From: Burkholderiales bacterium
Lineage (GTDB): Bacteria; Pseudomonadota; Gammaproteobacteria; Burkholderiales; UBA11063
Length of the DNA stretch: 64,000 nucleotides
Direction of reading: 5' to 3'
Assembly: GCA_020697255.1 (NCBI GenBank)
Contig: JAJFBE010000004.1
Location: 124,001-188,000 of the forward strand
This document shows positions 18,489 to 28,484 of the stretch, in pieces (the first letter of the stretch is position 1; each line of letters begins with the position of its first letter). The position numbers and the translations under genes are program-made. The notes beneath the pieces are model-generated. The model did no database searches and was not told where the DNA came from. It saw nothing but the letters and a program-made list of their open reading frames with translations.

Positions 18489-19416
18489 GCCCACTCCGGT
18501 AATTTTTGTATTCACTGTTTAAAACCTCGTCAAAAGCAGTATCAAATTTGGTATATTTTACACCAAACCCTGCTTCCCAATCTTCAATCGGAAAAATATC
18601 TCCAGCTGTTAGAGCTAAAATCTGATCTTTTACAAATGGAGCTTTTCCTAGTAACTTGCCCCATGTTCGAACAAGAAAAGCAAATAACCAGATAGGTAAT
18701 GGCAATAATAAACAATGGATTTTTCGTTTCTTACGAATAATTCGTAATAAATCAAGAAAATATATCTGCTCTTTACCAATTAAATTATGTATTTTCTTAT
18801 CTGGCCCTTTTTTCATTGCCGACAAAATCACCTTACATAAGTCCATGACGTATAATGGCTGGCGAATATACTTGCCATGCCCAGGAAATGGTAACACCGG
18901 CAATTTTTCCATTAAAGAGGTTAAAAACCCCAGGTGTTTATAATCAAAACATCCATACATTAAAGCTGGGCGCAACACAGTATATGGAGTATTACTATTA
19001 ACAACCAACTTTTCTCCTGCTGCCTTCGATTTTACATATAGATCATTTGATACAGAGATAACTACTGAAGAACTTGTATGAATTAGATGCTTGCAATTAA
19101 TCTGCCTTGCCACATTTAGAACTTTTTCTACCGAATGAACATTATTGTCCCAGTATGGTTTTTCTTCCAAATCCTGAATTTGAGCATGTAATTGTATAAT
19201 AGTGTCTGTCCCCCTAAATAATTTCTGCCAGGTAGCTTCATCATTATTTAAATCTATAAGGTGAGCCTCGACTTTTGGAAAAATTCTTTTGATTAAATCT
19301 ATTCTCTTCGGATTTTTGTCAATTGCTATAATATCTTCATGCAAATCATGGCATATTGATAACAAATTTAAACCGACTAAGCCACCAGCACCAGTTATAA
19401 TTATATGTCTACTCAT
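18478..19416 (-). CDS. NAD-dependent epimerase/dehydratase
   Basis: Extended SDR of 312 residues: 'HIIITGAGGLVGLNLLSI' for NAD, 'SSSVV' for the catalytic Ser and 'YVKSKAAGEKL' for the Tyr-x3-Lys pair, then 'YTVLRPALMYG' and 'GHGKYIRQPLYVMDLCKVI', typical of nucleotide-sugar epimerases and reductases. A hydrophobic C-terminal stretch (CLLLPLPIWLFAFLVRTWG) suggests membrane association, as in members acting on lipid-linked sugars. It is overlapped by the FAD oxidoreductase gene. The exact substrate cannot be told from the motifs. ATG at 19416; a 70-base gap without a recognisable signal separates it from wzm. Confidence 0.8.
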   Translation of the reverse strand: MSRHIIITGAGGLVGLNLLSICHDLHEDIIAIDKNPKRIDLIKRIFPKVEAHLIDLNNDEATWQKLFRGTDTIIQLHAQIQDLEEKPYWDNNVHSVEKVLNVARQINCKHLIHTSSSVVISVSNDLYVKSKAAGEKLVVNSNTPYTVLRPALMYGCFDYKHLGFLTSLMEKLPVLPFPGHGKYIRQPLYVMDLCKVILSAMKKGPDKKIHNLIGKEQIYFLDLLRIIRKKRKIHCLLLPLPIWLFAFLVRTWGKLLGKAPFVKDQILALTAGDIFPIEDWEAGFGVKYTKFDTAFDEVLNSEYKNYRSGHDE

Positions 19417-19486
19417 TTACAAATACCTTCAAATTACAAGGAAAGTTTATTAGCTTTTATTTCTCTTAGTATCACTTAGCGCGCTT

Positions 19487-20275
19487 TTATAATACATCTG
19501 CAAAATGCGGTCTTAAATTATTAAATACCTTATTGCCAATAAAAAATATAAATACTGTTACTACCCAAAAGTATATTGTTGTATTATAATGGACCCAAAA
19601 TGGCAATTTATAAATCAGTGCATCGCGTACCCCATCAATGATGTACGCAAATGGATTTAATTTAATGATCCAAATCAGTTTATGCGGTATCAGTTTTTGA
19701 TTCCACATAATGGGAGTCGCCCAAAACAGAATTTGTAAAAAAATATTAACTACCTGTGCTATATCCTGCATAAACACCATCAACGAAGACAATAATAAAC
19801 TAAGACTTAAGGTAAAAGAAATAATGCATATCACAAAATAAATTACCTGCACCCACATCAAGTTTGGGTAATACCCATAAGCTAATAAGCATACCAACAG
19901 GAATATCCAAAAAGCTATATTTACCATAACAGCTGAACCAATCTTAATAATTGGCAGCAACTTGACTTCAAAAACTATTTTTTTTACTAAAAAAGATTGA
20001 TCAAGAATTGCCCGGCTAGCACTCAAGATAGCATCATTAAGTAAAAACCAGGGCACCAATCCAGCCATAAGCCAGATTAAAAACGGAGCGTCATCTACTT
20101 TTCCTGTGCGTAAACCATAAGTAAATACAAACCAATATACCGCAATCATAACCAAAGGCTGGATAAAAGCCCATACAATCCCCAGATGATTACCTAAATA
20201 ACGGTTTTTAAAATCACTTCTGATTAAATTCAATAAAACCTTGCGATTATTTAAGATACTAATAAAAAAATTCAT
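19487..20275 (-). CDS. wzm: ABC-2 type polysaccharide exporter permease
   Basis: Integral membrane subunit of the ABC transporter that moves lipid-linked polysaccharide across the inner membrane. 262 residues with six predicted helices, starting with 'LIRSDFKNRYLGNHLGIVWAFIQPLVMIAVY' (split here only by loops), the hallmark of Wzm/TagG permeases. 'ILFWATPIMWN' and 'LNPFAYIIDGVRDAL' are conserved near the C-terminus. The ATG at 20275 starts two bases after the TGA of the preceding gene; a TTG at 20281 is in frame but unlikely. Its ATPase partner Wzt lies about 10 kb upstream in the same cluster (30529-31866). Confidence 0.92.
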   Translation of the reverse strand: MNFFISILNNRKVLLNLIRSDFKNRYLGNHLGIVWAFIQPLVMIAVYWFVFTYGLRTGKVDDAPFLIWLMAGLVPWFLLNDAILSASRAILDQSFLVKKIVFEVKLLPIIKIGSAVMVNIAFWIFLLVCLLAYGYYPNLMWVQVIYFVICIISFTLSLSLLLSSLMVFMQDIAQVVNIFLQILFWATPIMWNQKLIPHKLIWIIKLNPFAYIIDGVRDALIYKLPFWVHYNTTIYFWVVTVFIFFIGNKVFNNLRPHFADVL

Positions 20276-20277
20276 TA

Positions 20278-20970
20278 TCAAAAATCCAACATATTCTTAA
20301 TACAATTGACATAATAGTCTTCAGAATCAAACTTGATATCTAATTTCTGCACAATGGCACTTATTTGGTCAACATTAATTTTTGAGTAAGCCTCGCCTTT
20401 ATCTATAACAGTACAGATTGCTTTAAGATTTAATACTTTTTCTATTAAATTTATTAGGTCTATTATAGAGATATTATTTGGGCTTGCAATATTAATTATT
20501 TGATTTTTCAATATTTTATTTTTAATTATGTAATCAACTATTGCAAAAACATCATCCAAACCGATTAAATTTCTATTCGCTCTTCGCCATACTTTAAAAG
20601 GCTTATGATTGCGTATCATATTAATGATATAGTTTATTAAGGTTGTATTATCAGCTTTTCCAATTATTTGCGACACTCTAAAAATATAATAACTTTTTGT
20701 CATACTTGCAATTAACTGCTCCATTGCAAGCTTATGTTTGACATATGGCGTATCCGCTGCTTCCGGGTCAAATATACTGCAAGTACTAAAGTATACGAAA
20801 TCACGTTCAGGGTAATTGGATAAAGTCTCTAAAAGTAACTTTTTCTCACGCCCAAAACTCTCAGCCTTTGTCTCTCTTGAGTCTGATACACCACTTGCGA
20901 ATATTATTATATTATCCAGGCCCGAGTATTCTTCGAACCTTTTCGCTAGCATACCATTACCTATTATCAC
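20278..20970 (-). CDS. NAD(P)-dependent sugar reductase/epimerase (RmlD/extended SDR-like)
   Basis: 230 residues, short for an extended SDR. 'IIGNGMLAKRF' is a compact dinucleotide-binding loop at the very N-terminus. 'VYFSTCSIFDPEAADTPYVKHKLAMEQLI' contains the Ser and the Tyr-x3-Lys (YVKHK) active site, and 'YIFRVSQIIGKADNTTLINYII' follows. The protein begins only a residue or two before the Rossmann loop from the GTG at 20970; I find no better upstream start. It probably makes or modifies a nucleotide sugar for the cluster; the product is not identifiable. It lies 29 bases from the large glycosyltransferase gene upstream. Confidence 0.7.
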   Translation of the reverse strand: MIIGNGMLAKRFEEYSGLDNIIIFASGVSDSRETKAESFGREKKLLLETLSNYPERDFVYFSTCSIFDPEAADTPYVKHKLAMEQLIASMTKSYYIFRVSQIIGKADNTTLINYIINMIRNHKPFKVWRRANRNLIGLDDVFAIVDYIIKNKILKNQIINIASPNNISIIDLINLIEKVLNLKAICTVIDKGEAYSKINVDQISAIVQKLDIKFDSEDYYVNCIKNMLDF

Positions 20971-20999
20971 AGTCTACCCCAAGAATACTTAAATTTTGG

Positions 21000-23900
21000 T
21001 TATACATTCTTTAACTTTTGCACAAAATCTGCAACCGGATCCTCTGGCATAAATTTTAATATAGCAGTACGCGCCGATTGCCCTATATTTTGCCAGTCAT
21101 TTCTTTTTTGCCATGCCCGTTCCAAAGCCTCATCTAACAATTCAGCTGTAGGTGCTTTAGCTACAAAACCAGAAATATTATCCTGGATTATCTCTTTATG
21201 ACCACCGACATCCGTCAGGATAGGCATTCTACCACATAACAACGCTCCGATTAAAACAATTGGCACCCCCTCCATACGAGTTGGGATAACAACTCCATGG
21301 TTTTGACGCCAAATATTAATAATATCTTTTTGATATGGTTTAAAAATTACATTTTCTAAGTCATAATATATTTTTAGCTGCTCTAATTGTTGTTTATTTG
21401 GCCCATCGCCAAATAAATTAACAATCAAACTTCTTTTTTTCCACTTTGACTGTCTTAATACCTCAAACAGAATATCTTGGCCTTTATGAATGACGACATA
21501 ACGCGCCGGATAAGCCAAATGATAAACATCATCTATTACTTTAGGGTAGGTTAACTCAATATTTCTGCTTATGGTAGTCGGATTATAATGTCTTGCAGCA
21601 TTATGCAGATTCACACCAAGCTGCCGCTCCATTAACAAGCGATTTTGCTCGCAAGTAAAAAAAACTTTCTCTGCATCTACATAAGAACGTCTTACCAAGC
21701 TACCATGGCGATCATCGGGCCAAAACCCCTCTTTGGTCAACTGATTTACTATTACATACTTAATGTTATGAGCCCTACACTGATCAAACCAGTCCACCCC
21801 CTCATTATGATCCCCCTGTGAAAACACGACTAAATCAGGCCTAAAATCTACTAAACAAGAATAATTACTGGTGTCTTTATAAAAAACTTTAATGAATTTA
21901 TTTTTAAGCTCACTCACTCTGTGTTCCAGTAGCCCGGAGTGGTGCAATGCCACAGCTACTTCATAACCATTTGCCTGCATTAACTGTGCGGCTTCTATCC
22001 ACAGCACCTCACTACCCCCACCCTCTGTTGCACTAGGGTTAGTGGAAACAAATAAAACTTTACTTCGCTTTGAATAATTATATAAATCACGCACGTTATT
22101 AGCTACAATATCTTTTGTAAATCCATAATCCGTTTCAAGATAATTTATAGCTTTTGCCAGCTCATACTCCGCTATAGTATAATTACTCAATATTACCTTT
22201 TTTATCGCTACTAACTCTTGCAAATAAGCAGGGCATTTATTTTTAGTTAATGTCACGCTCACATTATGCCGTCTAAATGAATTTAAAATTTCACTTTCAT
22301 AATACACTTTCCCACCATTTAATAGTAACCTAACATATAAATACCAATCACCACAATACTTATAGTTTAACAATTGTGTCAGAATTTCCTTTGTTAGTGC
22401 CGTCTTTCTAAACAAGACGGCACTAACATTCACAATTACATTTCTATATAAAAAGTCAGTAATTAATGCAACATCGCCTTCCTCACAGTAGTTCTGCTGC
22501 CACTTAGTTTCTGATAAGGCATTTGTATGTGACAATACATTATCTGCAATTATCTGCCCATCCGGACCTACTAACCGTGATTGACTATATGCAAGGTTAA
22601 TATCCTTATTATGGAACCGATCCACAAGCTTCTCTAAAAAGCAACTATCACTAAAATCATCAGCTTCTGCTATCCAAATTAAATCACCACTGGCAAGATT
22701 TACACCTTTAACCCACTGAGCATATACGCCCTCATTATTTTCATTTTTTATAATTTGATAGTGAATATCGCTTGTTTTCAGTATAGATTCAGCTAGTTCT
22801 ACATCATCTCCACTTGAACAATCATCTAGAAAAATGATCTCATATGGCTTAATAGTTTGATAGATAATTGAGACTAACCGTTTGGCCAGGTATTTGCCAT
22901 AATTATAGTTAGGAATAATAACACTTACTTTATAATTCAAAGCATGCATGAGTTTTTCTACATATAAACCAAAATCATATTCTTGGTTTAATAATTCCCT
23001 TGATTTAATTTCTATTTTTCTATAATCACTCTGACTTGCATCACTAAGTAAATGCTTAAGCTTATGAGCTAAATCATCCATATCCAGTTTATTTGCAATT
23101 AATAATTCACTGTCAACTTTAGCCAAAACTTCAGGTGCACCACCACAGTCTCTAAAAGCAATAACAGGTACGCCACAAGACATTGCATTCAAAACCACAT
23201 TTGGCAGCGGATCTTCACGGCTAGTTAAGACGAAAATATCTGCACCAGCAAAAAAAAGCGATTCATCTTGTAAAAAATCAATAAACATGATTTGTCTTAC
23301 TTTATTGATTTCAATAAGATTTCTTATCTCAGGCTCATCACGGCTACCTAGCCAAACAAAATAATAGTTTGGATTATCCAATGCCAATTTAGTTGACATT
23401 TCGTAAAAAATATCGACACCCTTACGATAAAAATCTTTGCCTGCGCCAAGGATTATTTTGGCATTATATGGTATACTCAACACATTTCTTAAATCAAATC
23501 TGGCTTTTACTCTATTTAAATGTTTATTAATAAAAGAATATCCCTGTGGCCAAATATTTTTTCTTATTTCGACGCCACTATTATTAATTAAATTATTATA
23601 AGTATATTCGGAAGAAAATATGAATTTATTATGAGTAGACATAAATGGGATAAGCGGTAAAACGCTGTTTCCCCAACCAATAGCTTTAATGAGGTTCCAC
23701 ATTTCATGCACTAGAATTATATATTTAAATTGATATTTTTCTAGCACTGATATAAATAATCCGCCCCCCATAGTATTAAGAATGGCAGAATTTATAGAAT
23801 AATCGAAGAACAAACAGAATAATTGCTGAACTAAATTATAATCTTCTAATTGGGCAATACTAATTTGTTCAAGGTTTATAACACAACAATACTGGTTAAA

Positions 23901-24137
23901 TTCACTATAAAGTTCCCCATCTTGCAGCGTAATTAGTATTATCCTCTTATTGTGGCGCTCAAATAAAGTTTTTGCCAATTTTAATAGTAAAACCGGAGCT
24001 CCACTGCGAGACAAATCATGGCTAAATAATAAAATAAAATCACTTGAGTCATTTAGCTGTATATAATCTAAAATAAGCTGTTTATATCTATTAAATTTGC
24101 TATCAGAATAAGCTTGTGTAACATATTGATTCGTCAT
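21000..24137 (-). CDS. Trifunctional glycosyltransferase (GT4-GT2-GT4)
   Basis: 1045 residues with three catalytic modules. Residues ~1-395 are a GT-B enzyme with 'LLFSHDLSRSGAPVLLLKLA' and 'REDPLPNVVLNAMSCGVPVIA'. Residues ~400-640 are a GT-A enzyme with 'VSVIIPNYNYGKYLAKRL', 'IIFLDDCSSGDD' and 'IWIAEADD'. Residues ~690-1045 are a second GT-B enzyme with 'VLFVSTNPSATEGGGSEVLW' and 'RMEGVPIVLIGALLCGRMPI'. Such proteins build or polymerise O-antigen repeat units before ABC export. The middle module is a paralogue of the free-standing enzyme at 7563-8579. The ATG overlaps the preceding stop by one base (TAATG). Individual linkages cannot be assigned. Confidence 0.88.
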   Translation of the reverse strand: MTNQYVTQAYSDSKFNRYKQLILDYIQLNDSSDFILLFSHDLSRSGAPVLLLKLAKTLFERHNKRIILITLQDGELYSEFNQYCCVINLEQISIAQLEDYNLVQQLFCLFFDYSINSAILNTMGGGLFISVLEKYQFKYIILVHEMWNLIKAIGWGNSVLPLIPFMSTHNKFIFSSEYTYNNLINNSGVEIRKNIWPQGYSFINKHLNRVKARFDLRNVLSIPYNAKIILGAGKDFYRKGVDIFYEMSTKLALDNPNYYFVWLGSRDEPEIRNLIEINKVRQIMFIDFLQDESLFFAGADIFVLTSREDPLPNVVLNAMSCGVPVIAFRDCGGAPEVLAKVDSELLIANKLDMDDLAHKLKHLLSDASQSDYRKIEIKSRELLNQEYDFGLYVEKLMHALNYKVSVIIPNYNYGKYLAKRLVSIIYQTIKPYEIIFLDDCSSGDDVELAESILKTSDIHYQIIKNENNEGVYAQWVKGVNLASGDLIWIAEADDFSDSCFLEKLVDRFHNKDINLAYSQSRLVGPDGQIIADNVLSHTNALSETKWQQNYCEEGDVALITDFLYRNVIVNVSAVLFRKTALTKEILTQLLNYKYCGDWYLYVRLLLNGGKVYYESEILNSFRRHNVSVTLTKNKCPAYLQELVAIKKVILSNYTIAEYELAKAINYLETDYGFTKDIVANNVRDLYNYSKRSKVLFVSTNPSATEGGGSEVLWIEAAQLMQANGYEVAVALHHSGLLEHRVSELKNKFIKVFYKDTSNYSCLVDFRPDLVVFSQGDHNEGVDWFDQCRAHNIKYVIVNQLTKEGFWPDDRHGSLVRRSYVDAEKVFFTCEQNRLLMERQLGVNLHNAARHYNPTTISRNIELTYPKVIDDVYHLAYPARYVVIHKGQDILFEVLRQSKWKKRSLIVNLFGDGPNKQQLEQLKIYYDLENVIFKPYQKDIINIWRQNHGVVIPTRMEGVPIVLIGALLCGRMPILTDVGGHKEIIQDNISGFVAKAPTAELLDEALERAWQKRNDWQNIGQSARTAILKFMPEDPVADFVQKLKNV

Positions 24138-26365
24138 TATTTAAACATTCTACGAATATATCTTAATGGCTTACTAATTTTCCAGCTGATAGTATTTTCC
24201 ATTATATGAATAAGACGTTGATATTCATGAGCATTATTTCGCAATAGCTGGTTTTCACTTTGTAATTCCTGGTTTTTGCTATTTGCCACCCCCAATTGCA
24301 AGACAGTTTCTTTATTTATATTATACGTATTTGTTAATTGTTGGGTCAAACTCTTATTTCTCTTGTTAATACTAGTTAATTGATCATGTAATTCCTGGTT
24401 TAAACGATACATATATTCCAACTGAGTATTGTTCATTACATTATCTTGTACAAATTGATTATAGAGTTCACTTGTCCAGGAAATTTTATTTGTACTAAAT
24501 ATATTAAAGACTTCCATCTCAATAAAGCAATCTGCAATTGATTCTGATAAGGAATCTGGCAACTCAAACACTAACTGAGGATCACTATGATAAAAAGCAT
24601 AGTAATTTTTTTCATTTATTGTTATATCTGCATTATTGTATACAGGTATTAATTCATGTTGCACAGCATTGTTGTCAAATATAACAAACTTTTTTAACTG
24701 AATAAGACATGGAATATTTACCGGATCAAAGCGTATTTTTTTTATATTACTCAGATTTTGTAGACTAAATGTATAATTTGGACTTTTAAAATTGAACCGG
24801 TGGGTAATCACCCGAGCCTCTGAGAATTCTTCAGCTTTCCCTGCATAAAAAATTTGAACAACAGGTGCAGTAAAAATAAGAGGATAAATGTTATCCTTGT
24901 TGTATAATGTATCTGGAGTAAAATTGGTCAGTAGCAATCCGCTAATTATGCTTTGGTTACGCATGCATATTCGTGAAAATAAGCCATCTACAGAAAAATA
25001 ACTCATGTTTAATTTTATCTTATCTTGCTCAAGTATATTCGCAATAAACCCAGAATATTGTTCTATAAACTCATCTTCAAAATTAGCCTGATTAACTAGC
25101 TCTATTGGCTTGTGTTGGACAATAGAACCAAGTGCTAAAATGTTTTCTCTAAATTTAGCAAAACTATGAATTTCTAATATTTTTTCAAAATTATATTGAA
25201 TTACTTTCTGTTTGGCAGCAGAATCCAAATTTAACAACTCATGACATTTATAGATAAGATCCTGGACATTGGTGGTAGAAATATGAGCATAACCATCCAT
25301 ATTTTGGACCGGAGTCTTTAATGATAATGCAGGAATTCCTAGTGATATGGCTTCAATCATTGACGTAGCTGAGCCCAATGGAAAACTATCCACATATAAA
25401 TCCGCCTCTAGCAAAGCGGCTTTTGCCGCCTCTTTATCAAGAGTTCCATAAAAAATCACTCTATCACCATAGCAGTTTTTTAACGCTTTCCAATCCGGAT
25501 CAGTTGAATCAACACCAATAACAGCATACCTAATTTGCATATCTGAGTCCAAAAGTTGGCTTACAAAGTCCTGAAAATTTAGATTAGTGATTGGTTTAAA
25601 TTTATATGCTGTAGCCATACTAATAATAAGCTTTTTATTTGCCGAATTCCGCGGAGGTATACTCTGCCCTATATCCACCGGTATTGATACATTTACCGAT
25701 GTCCCTTCTGGAATACCTCTATATTTTTCTGAGAAATTTTTGCTATGGGCCGATAAATCCAATACTCTATCTGCAACAGAATAACCACAGCCCCAAACGT
25801 GGTCTGCATGATTATATAAAAACACGGGCCTTTTAAAATAACTATTACCAAAGGCAAGTAGCGGTAAAATATCATCCGGATGATGATGCAAAACTACATA
25901 TTTATACTGGGAGGCTACTTTGAATAACCACGCTGCCTTTTCGGATAGCAGTTTACCTTTATTTAGTATAATCTCACCACCAGCGTTAGCAACTGTCAAT
26001 TTTAAAAAATTGGGAACTTCATCAATATTCGAATCATTAAAAAATACCGAATGTTCACCTCCTAAACATTTAATCCAATTATTTACAACCCTGGTGTGCC
26101 CTCCAGCCAAATACGCCTTTGTCATCACGTGAAGAACCTGGTTATTTTTAGAATTTATATCATCCGCTGCAACGTTAATAATCCTTTTAGATAGTTCTAA
26201 TAATTTGGTTTCAAGTCTATAACTAAAATATGTCTTTGTGTCATTATCCCAGTAAATTGAAGCAATAAATTGAAGTATAATTAACTGCTGTTCCAAATCT
26301 GTTTCGCTATCAACCAGATCCAATAAATCATTACATAGCTTAATTATTTGTTTAAAAATTCTCAT
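24137..26365 (-). CDS. Large GT-B glycosyltransferase-like protein with C-terminal coiled coil
   Basis: 742 residues. Residues ~80-410 look like a GT-B glycosyltransferase: 'HVMTKAYLAGGHTRVVNNW', 'VVLHHHPDDILPLL', 'FLYNHADHVWGCGYSVADRVLDLS' and 'ADLYVDSFPLGSATSMIEAISLGIPALS', the last being the nucleotide-sugar site. A beta-rich region follows (~450-630). Residues ~640-715 form a heptad-like coiled coil (NQELHDQL…NKRNKSLTQQL…), ending in a basic amphipathic tail 'TISWKISKPLRYIRRMF' of the kind that attaches glycosyltransferases to the membrane. The coil might set spacing or recruit the adjacent trifunctional enzyme; that is inference. One-base overlap with the next gene. Confidence 0.7.
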   Translation of the reverse strand: MRIFKQIIKLCNDLLDLVDSETDLEQQLIILQFIASIYWDNDTKTYFSYRLETKLLELSKRIINVAADDINSKNNQVLHVMTKAYLAGGHTRVVNNWIKCLGGEHSVFFNDSNIDEVPNFLKLTVANAGGEIILNKGKLLSEKAAWLFKVASQYKYVVLHHHPDDILPLLAFGNSYFKRPVFLYNHADHVWGCGYSVADRVLDLSAHSKNFSEKYRGIPEGTSVNVSIPVDIGQSIPPRNSANKKLIISMATAYKFKPITNLNFQDFVSQLLDSDMQIRYAVIGVDSTDPDWKALKNCYGDRVIFYGTLDKEAAKAALLEADLYVDSFPLGSATSMIEAISLGIPALSLKTPVQNMDGYAHISTTNVQDLIYKCHELLNLDSAAKQKVIQYNFEKILEIHSFAKFRENILALGSIVQHKPIELVNQANFEDEFIEQYSGFIANILEQDKIKLNMSYFSVDGLFSRICMRNQSIISGLLLTNFTPDTLYNKDNIYPLIFTAPVVQIFYAGKAEEFSEARVITHRFNFKSPNYTFSLQNLSNIKKIRFDPVNIPCLIQLKKFVIFDNNAVQHELIPVYNNADITINEKNYYAFYHSDPQLVFELPDSLSESIADCFIEMEVFNIFSTNKISWTSELYNQFVQDNVMNNTQLEYMYRLNQELHDQLTSINKRNKSLTQQLTNTYNINKETVLQLGVANSKNQELQSENQLLRNNAHEYQRLIHIMENTISWKISKPLRYIRRMFK

Positions 26366-26397
26366 TATTATAGTCTCGATATATGATTATATTGTTT

Positions 26398-27546
26398 TTA
26401 AGATGGATCCCTGATCAAAGTCGGGGATGACATCTCAGATGCCTTAAATTTATTAATTATATTGATTACATACTCAGTCTGTTGCAAAGATTGAACATGG
26501 CTAATAGGAATACTGATAACTTCTTGATGAATCTTTTCACTAATTGGTAAGGATAAATGAACCAGCTCTTTGTATGCAGCTTGTTTATGCGGAGGAATCG
26601 GGTAATGAATTATTGTACCAATTCCATGCTCTATTAAGTATTTTTGAAACTCATCACGGTTATGGGATCTTACTACAAATACATGCCAGACATGACTATC
26701 TTCTCCATTAGCAACCTGTGGCAGCGTTATTTCAGGATTAGAAATTTGTTCACGGTATATTTTAGCTATAGCGCGTCTTTTTTGGGTATCTACATCAAGT
26801 TTTTTTAGTTTAACATCTAAAACTGCAGCCTGGATTTCATCTATGCGGCTATTGATACCTTTATACATGTTTTTATATTTTATTTCGCTACCATAATTAG
26901 CTAAAGCGCGAACATGCAAAGCTAGCGTCTCATCATTGGTAGTTATTGCCCCGGCATCACCTAAAGCTCCTAAATTCTTGCCTGGATAAAAGCTAAAGCC
27001 AGAAGCATCTGACAAATTTCCACAACGTTTATCTCCATAGTATGCGCCATGTGATTGAGCACTATCTTCAATCACTTTTAAATTATACTTCTTTGCTAAC
27101 TCCCATATTTTAGTCATAGGTGTAATTTGTCCATATAAATGCACAACCATAATAGCTTTTGTTTTAGGTGTAATTGCTGCCTCAATTTTATTTACATCTA
27201 TTAAATAATTATTAATATCCGGCTCAACCAAAACCGGTTTTAAATTATTTGCTGATACTGCTAGTATACTGGCAATGTATGTATTTGCAGGAACAATGAC
27301 CTCATCATTATCATGTATTAATCCCAATTCTTTATACGCGCGTAGAATTAATATTAATGCATCCAGACCATTAGCCACACCGATACAATGTTTAGTACCA
27401 CAATAATTTGCAAAATTTTGCTCAAACTGTTTACATTTATCACCTAAAATATACCAGCCGCTTGTTATTACCTCATCCACGGCTTGGCTAATTTCTTTAT
27501 AATCTTCCAGGTTAATAGCTTTTAAATCTAAAAAAGGGACTTTCAT
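26398..27546 (-). CDS. DegT/DnrJ/EryC1/StrS sugar aminotransferase (FdtB/QdtB-like)
   Basis: 382-residue PLP enzyme. '[11 protein letters not shown]' at the N-terminus, '[15 protein letters not shown]', '[16 protein letters not shown]', 'VVHLYGQ', '[13 protein letters not shown]', the PLP lysine in '[18 protein letters not shown]' and '[11 protein letters not shown]' are the family order. With the ketoisomerase at 30104-30526 it most likely aminates a dTDP-3-keto-6-deoxyhexose at C3 (Fuc3N or Qui3N). The ATG overlaps the FemAB-like stop by 4 bases. The last ~11 residues (after FKASEM) and the TAA come from the dispersed repeat at 26404-26432 and its edge, so the native C-terminus has been replaced or extended. 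Confidence 0.88.
   Translation of the reverse strand: MKVPFLDLKAINLEDYKEISQAVDEVITSGWYILGDKCKQFEQNFANYCGTKHCIGVANGLDALILILRAYKELGLIHDNDEVIVPANTYIASILAVSANNLKPVLVEPDINNYLIDVNKIEAAITPKTKAIMVVHLYGQITPMTKIWELAKKYNLKVIEDSAQSHGAYYGDKRCGNLSDASGFSFYPGKNLGALGDAGAITTNDETLALHVRALANYGSEIKYKNMYKGINSRIDEIQAAVLDVKLKKLDVDTQKRRAIAKIYREQISNPEITLPQVANGEDSHVWHVFVVRSHNRDEFQKYLIEHGIGTIIHYPIPPHKQAAYKELVHLSLPISEKIHQEVISIPISHVQSLQQTEYVINIINKFKASEMSSPTLIRDPS
26404..26432 (+). repeat. Dispersed short repeat, copy 2 (3' end of the aminotransferase gene)
   Basis: The 29 bases begin TGGATCCCTGATC and end CGGGGATGACA; they match the copy at 13871-13899 at 24 of 29 positions. On the - strand they encode the final codons of the aminotransferase (…SSPTLIRDP), with the stop just outside. 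Confidence 0.7.
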
Positions 27547-28484
27547 TTTAAACTAACTTCATAAAAATCATGCACTACACCACGGGCGCCGAACCCCTCT
27601 TTTTGGAAAATCAAGCCATTGTTTAAGAATTTCCCATTATCTTCAGTAGAAATACCAAAATCAAAAAACTGCTTATTTACATATTTTTCATTAATTAAAT
27701 AATCCATAATTAAATCCAGGGCGCCAACCATTTTACCATCATCACTACTTGCTATATATTGAGTGTGAACAACATCTCTATTGATGTACAAAACACAGCC
27801 GGCTAAAAGTACACCACCAGCTGAATAAGCAGTAACTAATTTAATGTTATCCGGGAAACTATTTGCCAAATGCGTTATTTCTTCTAGGGTATGCACTGGT
27901 ACATTATTATGCTTTGCACTTAAAACTTGGGAAAGAAGACTCCAATATACTTCAAAATCTGTAATCTCTTTAATTACCAGCTGTTTTTTTATAGCCTTAC
28001 GTAAAGAGCGTTTTCGTAACTCTCTAAATGGTAGCTTACTCCTTAGACAAATTGCTGAACTAATATCTCGGCGTACCAAACATGCATTTAAACGAGTTAG
28101 CGCATATAAATCTTCATCAGAAGTATAAGAATGATATATATACGGTATAGCTTTATAGACGATTTTATTTATATTCATTTCTTTATAAAACCAGGTAATT
28201 TTCTCAAATATATTTATAACCAAATCCGCAGTTGCTTTATGTGACATTATTAAACCGCCGAAAGTTAGTCCTTGATGCGAGTAAATAATACTATCTTTTA
28301 AATTTGCTGGTAAAACTGCGATTAATTCACTATCATTATAAACCATTAATGAAAAATCATTAAATCGCTGAGAGTGGTAATCCATATAGTCACGCACAAA
28401 CATAAAATGACCATTTTTTGCCTGTAGAATAAAATCATTCCAGGCTAAAAAATCTGATTGACTATACCGAACTAGTTTAATCAT
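27543..28484 (-). CDS. FemAB/GNAT-like acyltransferase
   Basis: 313 residues resembling two joined GNAT folds as in FemAB-like proteins: '[18 protein letters not shown]', 'LIAVLPANL', '[10 protein letters not shown]', '[12 protein letters not shown]', 'LRKAIKK' and a C-terminal '[28 protein letters not shown]', which is the most diagnostic segment. Genes of this kind occur inside dTDP-amino-sugar clusters and may acylate the amino group, or attach an amino acid to it. Here it sits between the glycosidase-like protein and the aminotransferase, overlapping both (8 and 4 bases). The acyl donor is unknown. Confidence 0.75.
   Translation of the reverse strand: MIKLVRYSQSDFLAWNDFILQAKNGHFMFVRDYMDYHSQRFNDFSLMVYNDSELIAVLPANLKDSIIYSHQGLTFGGLIMSHKATADLVINIFEKITWFYKEMNINKIVYKAIPYIYHSYTSDEDLYALTRLNACLVRRDISSAICLRSKLPFRELRKRSLRKAIKKQLVIKEITDFEVYWSLLSQVLSAKHNNVPVHTLEEITHLANSFPDNIKLVTAYSAGGVLLAGCVLYINRDVVHTQYIASSDDGKMVGALDLIMDYLINEKYVNKQFFDFGISTEDNGKFLNNGLIFQKEGFGARGVVHDFYEVSLK

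Noticed and set aside
20278-20970. Complete RmlD as part of a rhamnose operon
   Set aside because: It is too short, the RmlD family motifs are incomplete, and no rmlA, rmlB or rmlC is present in the window.
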